NCBI RefSeq assembly: GCF_024347415.1
Contig: NZ_AP025477.1
Location: forward strand, 372,001-436,000
DNA length: 64,000 nucleotides
Direction: 5' to 3'
Source of the DNA: Vibrio crassostreae
GTDB taxonomy: Bacteria; Pseudomonadota; Gammaproteobacteria; Enterobacterales; Vibrionaceae
Position 1 is the first letter of the stretch. Each line of letters begins with the position of its first letter. The translations under genes were made by a program, and so were the position numbers. This document shows positions 44,487 to 53,909 of this stretch, piece after piece. Under the pieces are notes generated by a model. It saw nothing but the letters and a program-made list of their open reading frames with translations, was not told the origin of the DNA and did no database searches.

Positions 44487-44885
44487 TTAGTTGGAAACGC
44501 TATAAGTGTCGCAGTCGCGAAGTAAGAAGATTGCGATACAAGCTGCGAGCATTGGCCAAGAAGCGAAGAATAGAAGGTTGTTGAACGGGTCCATGTATTT
44601 TCCAAAAGAGGCGAAAGTTGAGCCTGCGTGCAGGACCAAAACCGCACCGTAGGTGTACTTTTTCCACATGCCGACGACGAATGCGCCTAAAAAACCGAGC
44701 TGAGCAACACCCAGCGCCATCATCGCATTGTTCGACACGTCGATGCCGTAAAAGCCGGACAGTACTTTTGTCGCGTGTTCAGGCACAAGGATCTTATCCA
44801 AGCCCCAGAACAAGAAGACGATAAAAATGCCGACTCTCAGCAGTAGTAGGCTGGTCGCCAGTTTGGTTTGAAGTGTCTTTTCCAT
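44487..44885 (-). CDS. DoxX-like membrane protein
   Basis: 132 residues with four membrane helices: LLLRVGIFIVFLFWGLDKIL at the start is the DoxX-family hallmark, followed by ALGVAQLGFLGAFVVGMW, YGAVLVLHAGSTFASFGKY and NNLLFFASWPMLAACIAIFLL. DoxX-type proteins are small inner-membrane components with varied redox links; the role here is unknown. ATG at 44883-44885 has AAGGAAT upstream. Confidence 0.75.
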   Translation of the reverse strand: MEKTLQTKLATSLLLLRVGIFIVFLFWGLDKILVPEHATKVLSGFYGIDVSNNAMMALGVAQLGFLGAFVVGMWKKYTYGAVLVLHAGSTFASFGKYMDPFNNLLFFASWPMLAACIAIFLLRDCDTYSVSN

Positions 44886-45080
44886 GGTATTCCTTTTAAT
44901 GTACTCAAGATGTGATGAAGTTAAATGTCCATCAAAGGAGACCCATGGTCGTTGGTTTTTCTTTCGCTATTTTTCAATGCTTTATGTAACAAGGAATGTC
45001 TTGTTGACTCCTTGGTATATAACATGCTGTTTTTATTTTATGGTACTATTCACCCAATTAATCATTAATGGATATGTAAC

Positions 45081-45560
45081 GTGAAAAAATACCTACTATT
45101 ATCGCTTTCGGTTTTAATTTTGGCTGGTTGTGGAGCCCCTCGTTACACAGGGAGCGCGATTCCAGAACCTACGACTGAAGTGGATGTTGTGATTGTTAAA
45201 GACGTTGAAACACGTGAAGGGTTCTTGAATACCATGGAAACGTGGCTGCAAGATAACGATTATACCTACACCGTCGTACCAGATAAGTCGCAGCACGATC
45301 TTGATAAGCTAACACTGGAGTATGAAGGCCATTGGAGCTGGGACTTGGCGTTGTTCTTAAAGCAAGCGGAGATCAATGCTTATAAGAACGGGCAAAGAGT
45401 CGGTGAAGTCGAGTTCAAAGTTCCATATACGGCTAACCCGAACAAGTTCGGTAATGCAACTAAGCGTATTGGTTTCATGATGGATACGATATTTGGTAAG
45501 AAAACCGCTGAAGAAGCGACAAAAGCGGCCAATTCATCTGATTCAAAAGCAACGAACTAG
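45081..45560 (+). CDS. Putative lipoprotein, Sbal_3080-like
   Basis: 159 residues. The signal peptide ends in the lipobox LAGC (Cys17), so the protein should be lipidated. The pattern RxGFLNTMETWLQDNDYTYTV and GHWSWDLALFLKQAEINAYKNG resembles what I know as Sbal_3080-family lipoproteins, of unknown function. ATG vs GTG: the GTG at 45081 directly begins MKKYLLLS. The C-terminus is Lys/Ala/Ser-rich. Confidence 0.75.
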   Translation: MKKYLLLSLSVLILAGCGAPRYTGSAIPEPTTEVDVVIVKDVETREGFLNTMETWLQDNDYTYTVVPDKSQHDLDKLTLEYEGHWSWDLALFLKQAEINAYKNGQRVGEVEFKVPYTANPNKFGNATKRIGFMMDTIFGKKTAEEATKAANSSDSKATN

Positions 45561-45609
45561 CCTAATTGGTTCCCTTTATTCAATTTCTATTTCTCTTTAA
45601 GCTTAGTTC

Positions 45610-45657
45610 GAAGAGACGAAGAGACGAAGAGACGAAGAGACGAAGAGACGAAGAGAC
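45610..45657 (+). repeat. Tandem repeat (GAAGAGAC)x6
   Basis: Six exact copies of an 8-base unit, followed by a partial copy GAAGATGT. Non-coding, between the lipoprotein gene and a hairpin. Confidence 0.95.
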
Positions 45658-45662
45658 GAAGA

Positions 45663-45697
45663 TGTGAAGCCGTTGCTGTTACCGTTACGGCTTCACA
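45663..45697 (+). terminator. Hairpin downstream of the lipoprotein gene
   Basis: Perfect 11-base arms TGTGAAGCCGT / ACGGCTTCACA around a 13-base loop, but a weak T-run (TTGTTC). Possible terminator. Confidence 0.5.
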
Positions 45698-45782
45698 TTG
45701 TTCAGATTAATTAAAGCTTTTGTCTGAAGTGATATCTTACTCATTTCGCTTGGTATTCAGGGCCTGGTATCAATAAACTTTG

Positions 45783-46631
45783 TTAGCTTTGCTTCTTCTC
45801 ATTTCGAGCCAACCAGATGAGTGGCAGTATGATCATTGCAGTGCCAATCGCCATTGCAATATCAGGCATTTCACCAAACCAGACCAACCCAACTCCCACC
45901 GCTCCGAGTAAGCCGCTGTATTCAGCACTGGCGATTTTATTGCTTTCTGCCGATCGGTAAGTGACGACACATATCGCCGCGTAGATGAGGATAAAACCGC
46001 TTGAACCTGCGGCAGTGATAAGTGGTGACCAATCCCATTCACGGCCTTCCCAAATAGCGAGCCCAAGTGATGCCGGAACGCCTGCTAAGTTGGTTAGCAA
46101 CAACGTTTGTGCCACGGTTTGGTGCTTCGGAAGTTTGCGGATTAATAAGTTATTGCTGGCAATGGTTAACGCCACGATAAGCGCTGCAATGGCTGCCCAA
46201 TCGACCTCTGTTGGGCGAATGATGACCAGAACGCCCATAAAGCCGAATATTCCAGCAGCAACAGAGTAGCGGTTGAGTTGCTCTTTGAAAAATACCAAGG
46301 CCAACGGAAGCATCATCAAAGGTGCGGCATAGAAAATCGCGTTGGCAGTGGCCAATGGCATGGCATTGATGGCAAACACCATAAAGATGGCGCCCAGCAA
46401 CCATATATGCGCGCGCAGGGCATGCCATTTCAGCCCATCGGTGAAGCTCTTTTTACTCACACCAAAACAAAAAGGCAAAAGGATCAACACGGCAGTTAGC
46501 TGTCTGAAGAAGACAAATTGAAACACAGCAATGTCTTCGCCTAAGGTTTTAATTAAGGCATCAGAGAAAACTGCAATTAGATTACCGACAATGAGTAAAC
46601 TCATTGCCATTCCAACAGACATTGAAGGCAT
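45783..46631 (-). CDS. EamA/DMT-superfamily transporter
   Basis: 282 residues, ten membrane helices in two EamA repeats (MPLATANAIFYAAPLMMLPLALVFFKE in the first, SAEYSGLLGAVGVGLVWFGEMP in the second). Members export amino acids or other metabolites. It is divergently paired with a LysR-type gene, likely its regulator. Confidence 0.88.
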   Translation of the reverse strand: MPSMSVGMAMSLLIVGNLIAVFSDALIKTLGEDIAVFQFVFFRQLTAVLILLPFCFGVSKKSFTDGLKWHALRAHIWLLGAIFMVFAINAMPLATANAIFYAAPLMMLPLALVFFKEQLNRYSVAAGIFGFMGVLVIIRPTEVDWAAIAALIVALTIASNNLLIRKLPKHQTVAQTLLLTNLAGVPASLGLAIWEGREWDWSPLITAAGSSGFILIYAAICVVTYRSAESNKIASAEYSGLLGAVGVGLVWFGEMPDIAMAIGTAMIILPLIWLARNEKKQS

Positions 46632-46770
46632 GATGAAGCTCCTATCATTGACTGACGCGTGTTCAGTGTGAGTTAAAAAGAAAATGAAGAAATGTGATGG
46701 CGTAATCTTAATGCATAAAATCGTTTCATATATAATGATATAAATTCACTTAGTATGAGCTGAACTAATA

Positions 46771-47670
46771 ATGAAATTGCCACCTTTGAGAGCAATACAA
46801 TGTTTCGAGTCGGTCGCTCGTTTTAATAGCTTTTCTCAGGCGGCTATAGCGCTTCATGTTACTCAAAGTGCGGTGAGTCATCAGGTTCGCTTGCTGGAGG
46901 AATACTTAGGTGAAACCTTGTTTGTTCGTCAGGGAAGGCGTTTATCGCTCACCCCTATAGGAGAGCGTTACTACGAAGAGGTGTCTCATTCACTGCAGAA
47001 TATTGCGCAAGCCAGCTACCAAATCCGCGAAGGTGACAGTGGGAAAATTCGGATTGCAATGTACAGTTCTTTGGCCGTTAAATGGTTGGTGCCTAGGCTC
47101 GAAAACTTACGCCAACAGCATCCAGAAATCGACTTAACGTTAAGTATGGTGGCCGATGAGCCAGAGTTTTCGGATCAAGTTGCCGATTGCTTTATCACTG
47201 CTAATCCGCCAAAGAAAAACTACGTTAGTGACTTCCTATACAAAGAGCAGTTATATCCGTTTTGTAGCCAAAAGGTGTGGCAGAGAATCGAAGATAAACC
47301 TTTGCCAGAGGCATTATGGGATCAGCAGTTACTTTCAGTAAGTTCAATTTTCAAGGAAGGCGGTGAAGCGAAAGACTGGATTAAGTGGTGTGAACTCGGT
47401 GGTTTCAGCCTGCCAAAGGATGTGAAAATTAGCCAGTTCAGCCACATGGTGTTGGCCGCCGAGGCTGTGAAATACCATCAAGGTATCGCGTTCCTAAACG
47501 ACTACTTTCTTAATGACCAAGATCTTCAACAAAACTTGGTTCGTATCCCAATGCACGATTTACCGACTGGCGACAATATGTACTTTGTCTATAAAAATTC
47601 GAGAGCCAAGCAGTTTGAAATCAGAACGTTAGGCCATTGGCTCAAACAGCAATGTTTTGATTATGAGTAA
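46771..47670 (+). CDS. LysR-type transcriptional regulator (GcvA-like subgroup)
   Basis: 299 residues. N-terminal helix-turn-helix MKLPPLRAIQCFESVARFNS ... FSQAAIALHVTQSAVSHQVR is typical of the GcvA/AmpR branch, followed by a periplasmic-binding-like effector domain. Divergent from the EamA transporter gene with a 139-base shared region, suggesting it controls that gene. Confidence 0.9.
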   Translation: MKLPPLRAIQCFESVARFNSFSQAAIALHVTQSAVSHQVRLLEEYLGETLFVRQGRRLSLTPIGERYYEEVSHSLQNIAQASYQIREGDSGKIRIAMYSSLAVKWLVPRLENLRQQHPEIDLTLSMVADEPEFSDQVADCFITANPPKKNYVSDFLYKEQLYPFCSQKVWQRIEDKPLPEALWDQQLLSVSSIFKEGGEAKDWIKWCELGGFSLPKDVKISQFSHMVLAAEAVKYHQGIAFLNDYFLNDQDLQQNLVRIPMHDLPTGDNMYFVYKNSRAKQFEIRTLGHWLKQQCFDYE

Positions 47671-47846
47671 ACAGTGAAGCGTAACATTGAAATAAACCAA
47701 CTCACTCTCAGATATATGCGTGGTATCTAGATAACACGCATGTATTTTAGGGGCGTGAACAACGCTCTTATGTTCGTTGGAAACGCTCCGAGTGTCCTTA
47801 CTCGATGTAAAAAGATTGTGAGGCAGGCTGCCATCCCTGAACCTGC

Positions 47847-49463
47847 TTAGGTTTGTTCCCATTCTGGCGTTGAGGTGGATGAGAGTTTGTCTTCATTATC
47901 TGCAGCCATATGTTGCTGTCTGAGCAAACTTATCGTCAGGCTTATTGGCATCGGTTTATAAAAATAGAAGCCTTGGATATAGTCGACGCCCAGTTTAGAC
48001 AAGATGTTCACTTGGGATTCGTACTCAACCCCTTCAACGATCACTTGCATGCCTAAGGTTCGGGATAGTTGGAGCATCGATTCAAGTAAAGGGATACCAA
48101 GGCTTGATTCATCTGAAATGTTTTTCACAAATACGCGGTCGATTTTGAGAATGCTAAACGGGAACTGCCTAACAAAGTCTAGACCCGCATAGCCTGTACC
48201 GAAGTCATCAATCGCAACTCTTACGCCCATATTCGATAGTTTGGTTAGGTTGTCTTTAATCTTAACCATATCAGCATCAGAGCATTCGCCATCTTCGGTG
48301 ACTTCAAAAACCACCTGTTTAAGAATGTCCGGATTCTTTTTATAGATGCTAATAACTTTGTTGGCGAAGTTACTGTTAGAGACAACATTACGGCTGATAT
48401 TGACGCTAATGTATTTTGACTCAAACAGTTCGCGATTATTCTTCATTGTGTACAACACTTCACGTAACACAAAGTAGGTCAGGTCTTCAATCAACCCTAA
48501 GCTTTCTGCCAGTGGTATAAAAATGGCAGGGGATACATTGCCTTCAATTGGGTCGTTCCACCTGAGCAGCGATTCACAGCCTACGATCTCTGTAGTGTTT
48601 CGGTTAACGATAGGTTGCATGTGAACATGTAGGTGTTTGTTTTTGAGTGCGCTAGACAGCGAATACTCTAAGCTGCGTTGGCTCTGCTTTTTATGTTTGA
48701 TAGAAAGGATAATGATGGTGGTAATTCCGGCCATCAAAAAGCCAAACCATAAATAGCTTAACAAGAAGTGCAGATAATACTGATACCCAATGTATGAGGT
48801 GATGGTCAGCGGGTAGATGTTCGATTGTATCCGCACCTTTGAGATGTACGACCCAGGGTCGGTAGGGTGGATATCTCTTTGGATCACATCAACTTTGGCC
48901 TGAATGCCATGATTGTGAAGGTTCGCTTCTACAATGTCATAGATAAAGTGCGGCGGAATCATCAGGCTCACCCCGGCATCTTCCTTATTCGAAAAAATAA
49001 GCATGATGGATTGCACTTGGGTGATGGCCGAATTGGAATACGATAGGGTGGTCAAATTCGGATCGTCGTTGAGCCTTTCTCTGATTGTGCTGTAAAGGCG
49101 AAACGAAACCTCACCATCGGTGGTTGAACAATAAAATCGGTTCTGTTTGTTGAATACGGCGGCTTCTTTTACCCAATCGGCATCAAAAACGTTTTGTCTT
49201 AGCTCTCTAACAATTGCATCGCAAGATTGGTCTGGGGTGATACCTGACAAAAAACGGTCGAACCTTGATTGGATGCCTTCAAGTCGTGTTTCGACGAGCT
49301 TTGATGTGTCTTGGGTTAAATTCTGGTAGTGAGACGGTGTAAACGGGATAAGCAATGCCATAGAGAAGAAGAAAGAAATGGCAAAGTAGAACGAAGTCTT
49401 GGCAAAATGTTGGTACTTGATATCCATAGTTGGAGAAGCGTTACCGATTGGGTGAGCATTCAA
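47847..49463 (-). CDS. CSS-motif EAL-domain c-di-GMP phosphodiesterase
   Basis: 538 residues (or about 526 from an internal ATG, MDIKYQHF). Two membrane helices (about 27-43, 237-255) flank a periplasmic CSS domain with QSCDAIV and FYCSTTDG, whose Cys pair is redox-sensing in the PdeC family. The cytoplasmic EAL domain has ESLLRW at the EAL position, VNISRN, FEVTED, IDDFGTGYAGL, LKIDRVFV and EGVE, the full active-site set. It should hydrolyse c-di-GMP. Confidence 0.93.
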   Translation of the reverse strand: MNAHPIGNASPTMDIKYQHFAKTSFYFAISFFFSMALLIPFTPSHYQNLTQDTSKLVETRLEGIQSRFDRFLSGITPDQSCDAIVRELRQNVFDADWVKEAAVFNKQNRFYCSTTDGEVSFRLYSTIRERLNDDPNLTTLSYSNSAITQVQSIMLIFSNKEDAGVSLMIPPHFIYDIVEANLHNHGIQAKVDVIQRDIHPTDPGSYISKVRIQSNIYPLTITSYIGYQYYLHFLLSYLWFGFLMAGITTIIILSIKHKKQSQRSLEYSLSSALKNKHLHVHMQPIVNRNTTEIVGCESLLRWNDPIEGNVSPAIFIPLAESLGLIEDLTYFVLREVLYTMKNNRELFESKYISVNISRNVVSNSNFANKVISIYKKNPDILKQVVFEVTEDGECSDADMVKIKDNLTKLSNMGVRVAIDDFGTGYAGLDFVRQFPFSILKIDRVFVKNISDESSLGIPLLESMLQLSRTLGMQVIVEGVEYESQVNILSKLGVDYIQGFYFYKPMPISLTISLLRQQHMAADNEDKLSSTSTPEWEQT

Positions 49464-49800
49464 TTTAATTTATAAATTTAACGATTACGTAGCAATAGTA
49501 ATAATAAATATTGTGAATGCGCGCATGAATTATTGATAAAGATAATATGTTTTCCATTTTTACCAGCGAAATCTTGATGTTATCTCGTTTTTTCTTGGTG
49601 GGGTTGGTGATATTTTGCATTATTCATACGTATAACAAGCGCTTATATCCCGATAAATTTTGATGTTATTTGCTTAAAGATCGAAAGAGATTTAAATATT
49701 GAGCCATGTTTAATCTAATTAGCTGATATGGTCACAAGTTAAACAAGGTTATAAGGAAATGTCATCGAACCGTTCACGGGTGACAATATTTAGGATGTTT
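49464..49800. other. AT-rich intergenic region
   Basis: About 340 bases between the EAL gene and the LprI-like gene. A short TATAACAAGCGCTTATA at 49631-49647 resembles an attC core box but there is no matching partner box. Nothing else recognised. Confidence 0.5.
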
Positions 49801-50223
49801 ATGAAAAGATTGATATCAGTAATCGCATTCGCTTTGCTGTCTGGTTCTGTATTAGCGGATGAACAGGTTGTCGATTGCGAGAATGCGATGAATACCATAG
49901 AGATCAATCACTGTGCTGCAATTAAGTTGGAAACTGCACAAGTGGAACTTGATCAATACCTTGAAGCGAGCTTTGAGCACAATGCATATGATGCGGAGTT
50001 GGTCAGTTCAATCAAGGTGGCTCAAGACAGTTGGCAAGCTTACGTTACTGCACATTGTGACTCGGTGTATACCCAGTGGCGTGATGGTTCAATTCGAGGT
50101 CTTATGGCGCTTTCTTGCAAAACTAAGCTGACTAAACAAAGAACGCATGAGGTGTGGGAAAACTTCTTAACCTACATGGACAGCACACCGCCAGTTTTAC
50201 CAGAACCCAAGCTGATGAAGTAG
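49801..50223 (+). CDS. LprI-like (DUF1311) exported protein
   Basis: 140 residues from ATG 49801, which has AGGA six bases upstream and begins a signal peptide (KRLISVIAFALLSGSVLA). An upstream ATG at 49759 lies on top of its own AAGGA. The mature part has CENAMNTIEINHCAAIKLETAQVELDQYL, with the Cys/Asn-rich start and DSWQAYVTAHCDSV of LprI proteins, some of which inhibit lysozyme. Confidence 0.82.
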   Translation: MKRLISVIAFALLSGSVLADEQVVDCENAMNTIEINHCAAIKLETAQVELDQYLEASFEHNAYDAELVSSIKVAQDSWQAYVTAHCDSVYTQWRDGSIRGLMALSCKTKLTKQRTHEVWENFLTYMDSTPPVLPEPKLMK

Positions 50224-50355
50224 ATGAGCTGAGATGCTTGTGAGAATGTGCGCTTGCTTCAACCATTGGCGCTCGAGTCAGCAAGCGATAGGGGATTATC
50301 TTACCCTGTCGTTCTTAGTCTCAAGTTTGAAGTGTTACCCAGTAAGGATTCGATT

Positions 50356-51147
50356 TTGGATAGTGTCAGCATCACCCTCGTTCAGCTTGAAGTTGAATAC
50401 AAAAACAAACAAAAGAACCTCTCGCGAGTCTCTGAGCTTTTAGAAGCCGAGACGTCAGTGGGTGATATCACGTTACTGCCTGAACTGTTCTCTACTGGAT
50501 ATATCTTTAACGAGGCTGCAGAAATTCATGAACTGTGTGAAGACTTCAATAACAGCCCGACCATTGATTCGTTAATTGCTCTTGCCATTAAACATCAGAC
50601 GTTAATCGTTGCAGGTATCGCAGAGGAAGATGATGGCCAGCATTACAACAGCGTTGTGGTGGTCGATGGTTCAGGTTTACGTCATAAATACAGAAAAGTC
50701 AGTCAAACGAAATTCGACAAAGAGTACTTTTCTAGAGGAAGTGAGCTCCTTAATTTTGAATACAAAGGCTTGAAGTTTGGTGTCGCGATTTGCTTTGATA
50801 TTTGGTTCCCAGAGATCATGCGAGCGTATCAGTTGGTAGACGTTATTCTCCATCCAGCGAATTTTGGCGGTCATCATAGCTTTGCCATTGCACAAGCAAG
50901 AGCATTAGAAGAAGGCTGTCATCTCGTGACGTGTAATCGCGTTGGACAAGATGTGGTTGATGCCTTTACCGCGACATATTGTGGTGGCAGTCGAGTTTAT
51001 TCACCAAAAGGTGAGTTAGTGACTCAACTCAGCGACAAGCAATCTGTAGAAAGTGTGAGTATTCAGGATCTGTCTATTGCGCCTCAATACAATGGTGTTG
51101 ATGTGTTCGATGAAATGCAGGAGATAGCTTCAGTGTTGAGTCGTTAG
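50356..51147 (+). CDS. Carbon-nitrogen hydrolase (nitrilase superfamily)
   Basis: 263 residues from TTG 50356, with AAGGA eight bases upstream; longer frames from 50248 lack homology to the family start. The catalytic triad is visible: Glu43 in LLPELFSTGY, Lys114 in HKYRKVSQTKF, and Cys146 in VAICFDIWFPE. Such enzymes hydrolyse amides or N-carbamoyl compounds; the substrate is unknown. Confidence 0.88.
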   Translation: MDSVSITLVQLEVEYKNKQKNLSRVSELLEAETSVGDITLLPELFSTGYIFNEAAEIHELCEDFNNSPTIDSLIALAIKHQTLIVAGIAEEDDGQHYNSVVVVDGSGLRHKYRKVSQTKFDKEYFSRGSELLNFEYKGLKFGVAICFDIWFPEIMRAYQLVDVILHPANFGGHHSFAIAQARALEEGCHLVTCNRVGQDVVDAFTATYCGGSRVYSPKGELVTQLSDKQSVESVSIQDLSIAPQYNGVDVFDEMQEIASVLSR

Positions 51148-51174
51148 AACTTCTAGTCTAATGGCGTTTGATCG

Positions 51175-51206
51175 AAAAGGGCAAGGTTAGATAACCTTGC
51201 CCTTTA
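51175..51206. terminator. Bidirectional terminator between nitrilase and hybrid kinase genes
   Basis: AAAGGGCAAGGTTA / TAACCTTGCCCTTT with loop GA; the two genes converge here. Confidence 0.88.
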
Positions 51207-51225
51207 GTTTGGGAATGACATTTTC

Positions 51226-53685
51226 TTAAGTCTTATCATTCATTTGATTCAGATGCTCTAATGAATTGCCGGTTTTCATCCGCTGAGCTTGATGGATATT
51301 GACCATGAGGCGATTGAGCAACTTTTGTAGCAGTTCAATATCAGGAAGCTGTTGATTTTTTGCTTGTACTTCTAGCTCCAGTGCTTGTTTAGAAAGCATC
51401 TTAAGACCTAAATTTAGCGACATACCTTTAATGGAGTGCAGGGTGCGGCACAATAGCTTCAACTCTTTCGCCAAATAATATTCGATGACTCGATCAACAG
51501 ACTGTTCGAACTCAATGATGGTCGAATCGATAAGTAAGCTAAATCCTTCAGTGTCGTCTTTAAGTATGCGTATCATTTCTGACTGACTGATCTCTTCTTC
51601 TGTTAATCTCAGTGTTTCAATTGGTTTGCGATGAAGTTCGACGATATTTTTGATGTCACTCGAGCCTTCGGTCTTTATTTGCTTAGGTAATCGATTCGAA
51701 AATTGTTGCAGGGCGTCGAAAAAGCTCTCTTGTTGTAGAGGTTTAGTCAAAATATGGTCGACACCGGCTTGAATGAAGTTGTCATGAGCTTCACGGAAAA
51801 CATCGGCCGTGTAGGCGAATATCAAGGTGTCGAGTTTTAGTTTCTCGCGGATGTACTGAGTGGTCTCGATCCCGTTCATTTCCGGCATGTGATTGTCCAT
51901 CAAAATAAGGTCATATTGAGTGGTTTTGAGGCGTTCAATCGCAAGCTTGCCATTTTCTGCATGGTCGACATGATGGCCTAGCTTTTCACAGAAGCCTTGA
52001 GCCACGATCGCATTAATACGATTATCTTCTACCAGTAAAATATTCAATGAGTCACAAGTCAGGTTTTCTGTATTGATTACTGGTGCGACGACATCACCTG
52101 TTTTTCCTTCTTGCCAAGCGATAGGCAGAGAAACTTGAAATTTTGTGCCAAGTCCAACAGCGCTCGTGAGTGTTATTTCACCATTCATTAGGTTGACTAG
52201 ATTCTTAACGATCGTGAGGCCAAGCCCCGTCCCGCCAAACTTTCTTGTGGTTGAAGTGTCAGCTTGTTCAAATGAATTAAAGATTTGCTCGTGCTTGTCC
52301 TTTGGAATACCAATACCCGTGTCTGTTACTGTGAGAATAAGCTGGTTATTTGGTCTGTTGAGATCCGCTTGAATGGACACGTGACCTTCTTTGGTAAATT
52401 TGGTCGCATTACCGCCCAAGTTGAACATTATCTGACGTAGTCTTGCACAGTCTCCGATGAGTTGGATGCTGGTTGGTATATTATTTTCGATTAACAGGCG
52501 AATGCCTTTCTCATCGGCTAAGGGTTTAAGTGCGCTACGTACAGGTTGCATGACTTGGACAAAATTAAAGGGTGCAAAGTCTAACTCGAGCTTGTTTTCT
52601 TCGACTTTTGAGAAGTCCAATATGTCGTTGAGTATCGTCATTAAATGATGACCAGAATCGATAATGAGGTTGATGTTCTCTTTTGTTTCCGGCTCTTGGG
52701 TTTGGCTGGCAATGATCTGGGAGATACCAAGCACTCCATTCATTGGCGTTCGAATCTCGTGGCTCATGGTCGACAGAAACTCGCTCTTAGCCTTTACCGC
52801 CATTTCTGCTTTGGTTCGTTCTTCGACTAACTCCTGATTTTTCACTCGCATTTCGCTGTCATTTTTTACGAGGCTTGTTGTCATCTTTTGAAAGCTTTGT
52901 GTGAGGTGGGCTAATTCGTCTTGGGTATCGATCTTTGAATCAAGTTTGAGAGTCGCAGCGCCTTGACTCAAATGGCCTGCGGCAACTTGGTTCGCTGCTT
53001 GAAGTAGAGTGTGTAGTCGTCGATTAATTCGCTTTGATGACCACGTAGCGACAAGGAGTGAGATAAACACTGAAAACATTGTTCCGGCAATGAGTACGTA
53101 TCTGGTTTGAGCTGCGGATCTATCGGATTTGGCTACCCTGATAAGGATTAGTTGCTCTTCAATATCAATGAATTGAACAATCTCTTTTCGTACCTGATCA
53201 ATCAGTTGTTTTCCTGTTTGCTGTTGAATGAGGTAGACGACACTTTGCATTTCAGCCTCACCTGAATTGACGAGGTTACGTTGCATTATCTCTTTTTCTC
53301 CAGCCCCCTCCAGCCATTCATTGTGGATATCATCGATTCGATTAAGACGCTCTACTTGGGGTGGGTTATCACTGACTTGAGTCGCAAGGGTCTGAATTTT
53401 TTGAGGCCAGACATCAAGTGAAACGTGGTAGGGTTCTAAAAAGACAGGGTCACCTGTGATCAAATAGCCACGTTGAGCCGTTTCCATTTCGACGACCAAG
53501 TAGAGAAGTTCTTGGGCACGAGCGATGGCTTTGTGTGTATGAGCGACCCAGTGATTGTCTTCCACAATAGTACGGGTGTTTTGATGGCCAGAAAAAGCAA
53601 CGATCAGCATCAAAGTGATAGGAAAGAAAAAGCTGACGACTAGTTTTTTTTGTAGGGGTATTTTATCAAACCAATCTGCATTCAT
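51226..53685 (-). CDS. CHASE3 hybrid histidine kinase with receiver and HPt domains
   Basis: 819 residues from ATG 53685 (GGAG upstream); a GTG four codons earlier overlaps that ribosome site. Order: membrane helix (about 13-32), CHASE3 sensor with QELLYLVVEMETAQRGYLITGD, second helix (~195-213), HAMP, HisKA (His309 in LSTMSHEIRTPMNG), HATPase (ADTSTTRKFGGTGLGL), receiver with Asp in LILMDNHMPEMNG, and HPt with His in LHSIKGMSLNLGL. It is a complete phosphorelay kinase; signal unknown. Confidence 0.94.
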   Translation of the reverse strand: MNADWFDKIPLQKKLVVSFFFPITLMLIVAFSGHQNTRTIVEDNHWVAHTHKAIARAQELLYLVVEMETAQRGYLITGDPVFLEPYHVSLDVWPQKIQTLATQVSDNPPQVERLNRIDDIHNEWLEGAGEKEIMQRNLVNSGEAEMQSVVYLIQQQTGKQLIDQVRKEIVQFIDIEEQLILIRVAKSDRSAAQTRYVLIAGTMFSVFISLLVATWSSKRINRRLHTLLQAANQVAAGHLSQGAATLKLDSKIDTQDELAHLTQSFQKMTTSLVKNDSEMRVKNQELVEERTKAEMAVKAKSEFLSTMSHEIRTPMNGVLGISQIIASQTQEPETKENINLIIDSGHHLMTILNDILDFSKVEENKLELDFAPFNFVQVMQPVRSALKPLADEKGIRLLIENNIPTSIQLIGDCARLRQIMFNLGGNATKFTKEGHVSIQADLNRPNNQLILTVTDTGIGIPKDKHEQIFNSFEQADTSTTRKFGGTGLGLTIVKNLVNLMNGEITLTSAVGLGTKFQVSLPIAWQEGKTGDVVAPVINTENLTCDSLNILLVEDNRINAIVAQGFCEKLGHHVDHAENGKLAIERLKTTQYDLILMDNHMPEMNGIETTQYIREKLKLDTLIFAYTADVFREAHDNFIQAGVDHILTKPLQQESFFDALQQFSNRLPKQIKTEGSSDIKNIVELHRKPIETLRLTEEEISQSEMIRILKDDTEGFSLLIDSTIIEFEQSVDRVIEYYLAKELKLLCRTLHSIKGMSLNLGLKMLSKQALELEVQAKNQQLPDIELLQKLLNRLMVNIHQAQRMKTGNSLEHLNQMNDKT

Positions 53686-53850
53686 AAAACGAGACACTCC
53701 ATGTCAATGTTCTTTTTTGTTAGTGTAGATGATAATTAGTAGCTAAGTAGGTAAATCGTTGCTGAGTGTGAAAATGCATATTTTTAACACTTAAGTTTAT
53801 GCAAATAAAGGGGGTTTCTGGATGAGTCAAATCCCTAACTCATGCTCCAA

Positions 53851-53884
53851 AAACAAAAAAAGCCAGCTGAATTAGCTAGCTTTT
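53851..53884 (-). terminator. Terminator of the rbs operon
   Basis: On the minus strand AAAGCTAGCT-AATTC-AGCTGGCTTT then seven T, downstream of rbsR. Confidence 0.8.
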
Positions 53885-53909
53885 AAAGGAGTATGAGCTT
53901 GGTAGGACA

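Noticed and set aside
45610..45657. Short tandem repeats as a CRISPR array
   Set aside because: Units of 8 bases with no spacers.
49631..49647. Solitary attC near the LprI-like gene
   Set aside because: Only one core-like box; no complementary second box and no cassette structure.
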